Assembly: GCA_029884035.1 (NCBI GenBank)
Contig: JAOUIM010000143.1
Span: forward strand, 1 to 8,421
DNA: 8,421 bases
From: Aquincola sp.
GTDB lineage: Bacteria > Pseudomonadota > Gammaproteobacteria > Burkholderiales > Burkholderiaceae_C
Direction: 5' to 3'
Shown here: in pieces, positions 5,152 through 8,421 of the stretch
Layout of the letters: every line of letters begins with the position of its first letter
Numbering within the stretch: the first letter of the stretch is position 1
Notes under the pieces: generated by a model
What the model was told of the DNA's origin: nothing
Database searches by the model: none
What the model saw: only the letters and a program-made list of their open reading frames with translations
Made by a program: the position numbers and the translations under genes

Positions 5152-6624
5152 ATGACCGACGTCTCGCTTTCCCTCGTCTCGCACACCAACGTGGGCAAGA
5201 CCACGCTGGCGCGCACGCTGCTCGCGCGCGACGTCGGCGAGGTGCGCGACGAGGCGCATGTCACCGAGACGGCCGAGTCGCAGTTGCTGATCGAATCGGC
5301 GGCAGGCGACCGATTGTTGCTGTGGGACACACCGGGCTTCGGCGACAGCCTGCGCCTGGCCCGTCGCATGGCGCAAGCCGGGAACCCGCTCGGCTGGCTG
5401 CTCACCGAGGTTTGGGACCGCTGGCGCGACCGCGCCTTCTGGTCGAGCCAGCGCGCGCTCAAGCACGTGTGGGAGGAGTGCGACGTCGTGCTCTACCTCG
5501 TCGACGCGAGTCAGGCGCCCGCGGACGTGGGCTATCTCGACGCCGAGCTGCAGGTGCTGGCGCTGACCGGCAAGCCGGTGATCGCACTGCTCAACCAACT
5601 CGGGCAGCCCGGTGCGCGCGACGATGCCCTCGTCGAGCGCTGGCGCCAGCGGCTCGACACTGCGCCCGGGGTGCGCGCCACGTTGCCGCTCGACGCGTTC
5701 ACGCGCTGCTGGGTGCAGGAAGGCGTGCTGTGGCGCTCCGTGGCACCGCTGCTGCCCGATGCGCAGCGCGAAGCGTTCGACCGCCTGCAGGCCGCATGGC
5801 GGGAGCGTCAGCTCGCGATCTGGCGCGAGTCGATGGCCGAACTGTCGCGCCGGCTCGTGCGCGCCGCGCTCGACATGCAGCCGGTCGAGTCGGACGGTTG
5901 GCGCGGCACGGTGCGAGCAATCGGCAGCCGGCTCGGCGCCGCGATGGGCCTGCGCGATGAGGACGTCGATGCGCCGCAGCAGCGTGCGATGGCGCAACTG
6001 GCCGAGCGACTCGACGCCGATGTGCAGCACTCGACCGACACGCTGATCCGCCTGCACGGCCTGGACGGCCGCGCCGGCCATGAGGTGCTCGCCAAACTGG
6101 CGCAGCACTACGCCACGCGCAACCCCGTCGACGAGGGCAAGGCCGCGATCTGGGGCGGCGTGCTGACCGGCGCGCTCGCCGGCCTGAAGGCCGACATCGC
6201 CACCGGCGGTCTGACGCTCGGCGGCGGCCTGCTCGCCGGCGGCGTGCTGGGTGCGCTCACCGCGGCTGGCGCCGCGCGCGGTGTCAACGTCGTGCGCGGG
6301 ATTTCGCAACCCGAGGTGCGATGGGAGGCGAAGGTGCTCGATGCGATGTTCGCGAACGCGCTGCTCGGCTACCTGGCGATCGCGCACCACGGGCGCGGGC
6401 GCGGGGCCTGGGTGGCGCAGGAGCCGCCGACGACGTGGATGGCAGCGGTGGAGGGCGCGGTCGCGCATCACAAGGCGGCAATTCAAGCGGCGTGGCAGCG
6501 GCGGGCAGATGAGCGAGGGCCGGCGGCGATGCAGGCGCGCGTGCAGCGCGTGGTCGAGACCGCGTGCGCGGACGCGCTGGGGCGGCTGTATCCGCAGGCG
6601 GGGCGCATCATCGCGGGCACTTGA
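5152..6624 (+). CDS. DUF3482 family GTPase with glycine-rich membrane-type segment
   Basis: A protein of 490 residues. The N-terminal G domain has a P-loop SHTNVGKTT (10-18), a likely switch I threonine T38, WDTPGFGDS (58-66) as G3, and LLNQLG (146-151) in the place of G4. The P-loop has serine at the usual first glycine, and G4 is NQLG rather than NKxD. The NQ form is usual in this family as I know it; the serine looks unusual. The middle is helical. Residues about 333-375 are a long Gly/Ala/Leu-rich hydrophobic stretch, typical of the family, which could form a membrane hairpin. A soluble helical tail follows. It is downstream of the DUF2868 gene and probably partners it at the membrane; the cellular role is unknown. 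The start at 5152 gives the family-typical short lead to the P-loop; an in-frame ATG at 5086 would add 22 residues. No strong ribosome site is visible. Confidence 0.88.
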   Translation: MTDVSLSLVSHTNVGKTTLARTLLARDVGEVRDEAHVTETAESQLLIESAAGDRLLLWDTPGFGDSLRLARRMAQAGNPLGWLLTEVWDRWRDRAFWSSQRALKHVWEECDVVLYLVDASQAPADVGYLDAELQVLALTGKPVIALLNQLGQPGARDDALVERWRQRLDTAPGVRATLPLDAFTRCWVQEGVLWRSVAPLLPDAQREAFDRLQAAWRERQLAIWRESMAELSRRLVRAALDMQPVESDGWRGTVRAIGSRLGAAMGLRDEDVDAPQQRAMAQLAERLDADVQHSTDTLIRLHGLDGRAGHEVLAKLAQHYATRNPVDEGKAAIWGGVLTGALAGLKADIATGGLTLGGGLLAGGVLGALTAAGAARGVNVVRGISQPEVRWEAKVLDAMFANALLGYLAIAHHGRGRGAWVAQEPPTTWMAAVEGAVAHHKAAIQAAWQRRADERGPAAMQARVQRVVETACADALGRLYPQAGRIIAGT

Positions 6625-6625
6625 A

Positions 6626-6632
6626 GGGAGGG
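6626..6632 (+). promoter_or_regulatory. Ribosome binding site of the second GST-like gene
   Basis: GGGAGGG begins just after the GTPase stop codon and ends 9 bases before the ATG at 6642. It is the best ribosome site in the plus-strand gene run and fixes the start against the longer open frame from 6564. Confidence 0.6.
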
Positions 6633-6641
6633 CCACGACGC

Positions 6642-7301
6642 ATGGCGCTGCAACTGTTCTTCCATCCGTTCTCGTCCTACAGCCAGAAAGCGCTGATCGC
6701 GCTGTACGAGAACGCGACGCCGTTCGAGCCGCAGGTGGTGGGTGGAGCGGACCCATCGGTCGCACAACGGTGGGCGCAGCTGTGGCCGATGAAGAAGTTT
6801 CCGGTGCTGACCGACGGCGAGCGAACGGTGATCGAAGCCTCTTGCATCGTCGAGTACCTGGACCTTTACTACGCCGGCCCGGCGCGCCTGATCCCCGCCG
6901 ACCCGAAGGCCGCGCTCGAGGTGCGCATGCTCGACCGCTTCTTCGACAACTACATCTCCACGCCGCAGCAGAAGATCGTCTACGACGCCCTGCGCCCGCA
7001 AGACGACCGCGACCCCTTCGGCGTGACGCAGGCGCGCGAGACGCTCGACACCGCCTACGCCTGGCTCGAGCGGCGCATGGCCGGCCGCGAGTGGGCGGTG
7101 GACGACCGCTTCAGCCTGGCCGATTGCGCCGCGGCGCCGTTTCTGTTCTACGCCGACTGGACGCATGCGATCGGCGAGCACCACCCGAACGTGCTGGCGT
7201 ATCGGCGCCGGCTGCTGGCGCGGCCGTCGGTCGCGCGTGCGGTCGACGAGGCGCGGCCGTTTCGGCGCTACTTCCCGCTCAGGGCGCCCGATCGCGACTG
7301 A
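6642..7301 (+). CDS. Glutathione S-transferase family protein
   Basis: A protein of 219 residues. The N-terminal thioredoxin-like domain starts LQLFFHPFSSYSQKAL (3-18), with serines at 11, 12 and 14 at the usual active-site position. It continues with the cis-proline in KKFPVL (P54) and a glutathione-binding element IEASCIVEYLD (64-74), where alanine separates the glutamate and serine that are usually adjacent. The helical C-terminal domain carries the capping motif FSLADCAAAP (157-166). Members conjugate or reduce substrates with glutathione in the cytoplasm; this substrate is unknown. The gene starts 17 bp after the GTPase stop and is probably co-transcribed with it. It ends before a GC-rich hairpin facing the convergent oxygenase gene. 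A link in function to the DUF2868/DUF3482 pair is not evident. Confidence 0.9.
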   Translation: MALQLFFHPFSSYSQKALIALYENATPFEPQVVGGADPSVAQRWAQLWPMKKFPVLTDGERTVIEASCIVEYLDLYYAGPARLIPADPKAALEVRMLDRFFDNYISTPQQKIVYDALRPQDDRDPFGVTQARETLDTAYAWLERRMAGREWAVDDRFSLADCAAAPFLFYADWTHAIGEHHPNVLAYRRRLLARPSVARAVDEARPFRRYFPLRAPDRD

Positions 7302-7334
7302 AGGGCCCGGCGCGAGGCCATGGGCAGCGACGCG

Positions 7335-7366
7335 GGCCCGCCGCATCTGGATGCGCGCACCGGGCC
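7335..7366. terminator. GC-rich hairpin between convergent genes, possible bidirectional terminator
   Basis: GGCCCG (7335-7340) pairs with CGGGCC (7361-7366), and inside it CGCAT (7342-7346) pairs with ATGCG (7351-7355) around a CTGG loop, with an asymmetric internal loop. A second copy, GGCCCGG at 7304-7310, could compete for the same right arm (7360-7366). The hairpin abuts the oxygenase stop codon and lies about 30 bp after the GST stop. No clear T-run follows on either strand. Confidence 0.4.
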
Positions 7367-8407
7367 TCAAGCCCTGAGCAGATCGTTGCGTTCCTCCGCG
7401 ACCAGACGCTCGAGGATGCGTCGCGCCTCGAACCCGCCCATGTCGATGTTCAGCCGCATCAGATGGCGCTCGGGCTGCTCGGTGAGATTGCGCTGCTGGG
7501 CCTCCAGGATGCCGACATCCTCCTGGAAGATCGCCGCCTGGCCGTCGCGGATGGTCGCCGTGAGGGCCGTGTCCGCGACGTTGAAGTTGCGCGCCATGCC
7601 CCAGAAGTACCAGATCGAGGTCTCGGTCTCCGGGGTGATGAAGTCGACGACGATGCTCGAGACCTTCTTGTCGGCCGGGGCCGCATGGCCGCCGTGCCCG
7701 GCGTGAGCGACACCGACCTCGATCATCACGTGGCTGGGTGGGGTGAAGCGGCAGATCTGCCAGCGGTCGACCGGCACGTCGTCGGCGAGGTGATTGCCGC
7801 GCAGCGCGGCACGCCAGAACGGCGGCGCGGCGATGTTGGACATGAAGCGGCTCGTGATCACCGCGTTGCTCTCGACGCGGGTCGCGGGCGCCGCCTCCTC
7901 GATCTCGCGTTGGCCGATGCTGGTGGCGTGCACGTAGGTCTCGTGCGTCAGGTCCATCAGGTTGTCGATCATCAGCCTGTAGTCGCAGGCCACGTGGTAC
8001 AGGCCGCCCGCGTACGCCCATTCCGGGCTCTCGGCCCAGGGCAGGGGATGCAGGTTCGCCGGATCGGCCAGGCTCTTGTCGCCCGGCCAGACCCAGACGA
8101 ATCCGTAGCGCTCGATCGCCGGATAGGCGCGGATCGTCGGCCGCACGCGCTGGCCCGGCATCCCGATGCAGCGGCCGTCACTCCCCATCACCAGGCCGTG
8201 GTAGCCACAGACGATCGCGCCGTCTTCGCGAACGCGGCCGAGCGACAGCGGCGCGCCGCGATGCGGGCAGAAGTCCTCGAGCACCGAAACAGCGCCGCCG
8301 GCACCGCGGAAGACGACCATGCGCTGGCCGCAGATGGTCCGGCCAAGCGGTGCAGCACCGATCTCATCGGAAGCGGCGGCAACATACCAGGCGTTGCGAA
8401 CATACAC
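7367..8407 (-). CDS. Rieske non-heme iron oxygenase, vanillate O-demethylase (VanA)-type oxygenase subunit
   Basis: A protein of 346 residues, the normal VanA-type length. The N-terminal Rieske [2Fe-2S] domain has ligands C47 and H49 (FCPHRGAPLSLG) and C67 and H70 (VCGYHG). The catalytic domain has the mononuclear iron motif DNLMDLTHETYVH (148-160) with H155 and H160, and a likely third ligand D297 in FQEDVG. D148 is the probable bridging acidic residue between the two centres. Such enzymes use O2 and electrons from a separate ferredoxin reductase to demethylate or hydroxylate aromatic compounds; the true substrate cannot be read here. No reductase gene is visible, though one could lie outside the window. 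The start is the GTG at 8407: GGAGG lies exactly 5 bases upstream and the N terminus YVRNAWYVAA fits the family. An out-of-frame ATG at 8403 was rejected. The gene converges on the GST-like gene. Confidence 0.92.
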   Translation of the reverse strand: MYVRNAWYVAAASDEIGAAPLGRTICGQRMVVFRGAGGAVSVLEDFCPHRGAPLSLGRVREDGAIVCGYHGLVMGSDGRCIGMPGQRVRPTIRAYPAIERYGFVWVWPGDKSLADPANLHPLPWAESPEWAYAGGLYHVACDYRLMIDNLMDLTHETYVHATSIGQREIEEAAPATRVESNAVITSRFMSNIAAPPFWRAALRGNHLADDVPVDRWQICRFTPPSHVMIEVGVAHAGHGGHAAPADKKVSSIVVDFITPETETSIWYFWGMARNFNVADTALTATIRDGQAAIFQEDVGILEAQQRNLTEQPERHLMRLNIDMGGFEARRILERLVAEERNDLLRA

Positions 8408-8412
8408 AGGAA

Positions 8413-8417
8413 CCTCC
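8413..8417 (-). promoter_or_regulatory. Ribosome binding site supporting the GTG start of the Rieske oxygenase gene
   Basis: GGAGG on the minus strand is separated by 5 bases from the GTG at 8407-8405, optimal spacing. It confirms that the gene is complete in the window even though no ATG is available in frame at that point. Confidence 0.75.
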
Positions 8418-8421
8418 GGCG

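Noticed and set aside
4999..6765. A 588-codon minus-strand open frame opposite the GTPase gene
   Set aside because: Low-complexity, Arg-rich composition and exact opposition to a well-supported GTPase gene mark it as an antisense shadow.
3675..7301. The membrane protein, GTPase and GST genes as a phage-defence or mobile island
   Set aside because: Composition and gene spacing match the flanks, no integrase, transposase, tRNA or direct repeats are present, and DUF2868/DUF3482 appear to be ordinary chromosomal families.
6483..8021. A 512-codon minus-strand open frame spanning the second GST gene and part of the oxygenase gene
   Set aside because: It overlaps two genes with clear catalytic motifs in other frames and has no domain signature of its own.
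1..8421. CRISPR arrays, tRNA or rRNA genes, riboswitches or insertion sequence ends
   Set aside because: No regularly spaced repeats, cloverleaf-like sequences, transposase fragments or terminal inverted repeats were seen. Intergenic gaps are all under 100 bp.

Overview
The window is GC-rich, compactly coded DNA of the kind seen in Burkholderiales (Betaproteobacteria). The evidence is a LexA with an E. coli-type DNA-reading helix and a longer linker, CTG-N10-CAG LexA boxes, and an adjacent DUF2868/DUF3482 gene pair of a type familiar from proteobacterial chromosomes. The genus cannot be named from this sequence. There are no insertion sequences, tRNAs, CRISPR arrays or compositional breaks, so it reads as ordinary chromosome.

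Layout. Positions 1-909 (+) hold the 3' end of a penicillin-acylase-family hydrolase gene. It converges, with a 9-bp gap, on a minus-strand operon of three genes: lexA (2585-1911), a glutathione S-transferase-like gene (1906-1241) and a small helix-hairpin-helix gene of the Cdd1 'pathogenicity locus' family (1227-919). An 11-bp inverted repeat covers the convergent ends. A 64-bp divergent region (2586-2649) carries two LexA-box-like sites and serves lexA on one side and a type I/II L-asparaginase gene (2650-3579, +) on the other. After the asparaginase come a DUF2868 membrane protein (3675-5078), a DUF3482 GTPase (5152-6624) and a second GST-like protein (6642-7301), all on the plus strand and probably transcribed together at least in part. 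A GC-rich hairpin separates this run from a convergent Rieske oxygenase of the VanA type (8407-7367, -).

How the genes may work together. The left operon looks like an autoregulated SOS unit: LexA represses itself and would co-regulate the GST-like and HHH proteins, both plausible in a response to DNA-damaging or electrophilic stress. The main regulatory puzzle is that one LexA box ends 10 bp before the asparaginase start codon, so the rightward genes may also respond to LexA. The DUF2868/DUF3482 pair is the least understood part: a four-helix membrane protein followed by a GTPase with an altered P-loop and a glycine-rich membrane-type segment. I found no clearly new multi-gene system. The most useful leads are the shared LexA control region and the membrane protein/GTPase pair.

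No gene-free stretch exceeds 100 bp.
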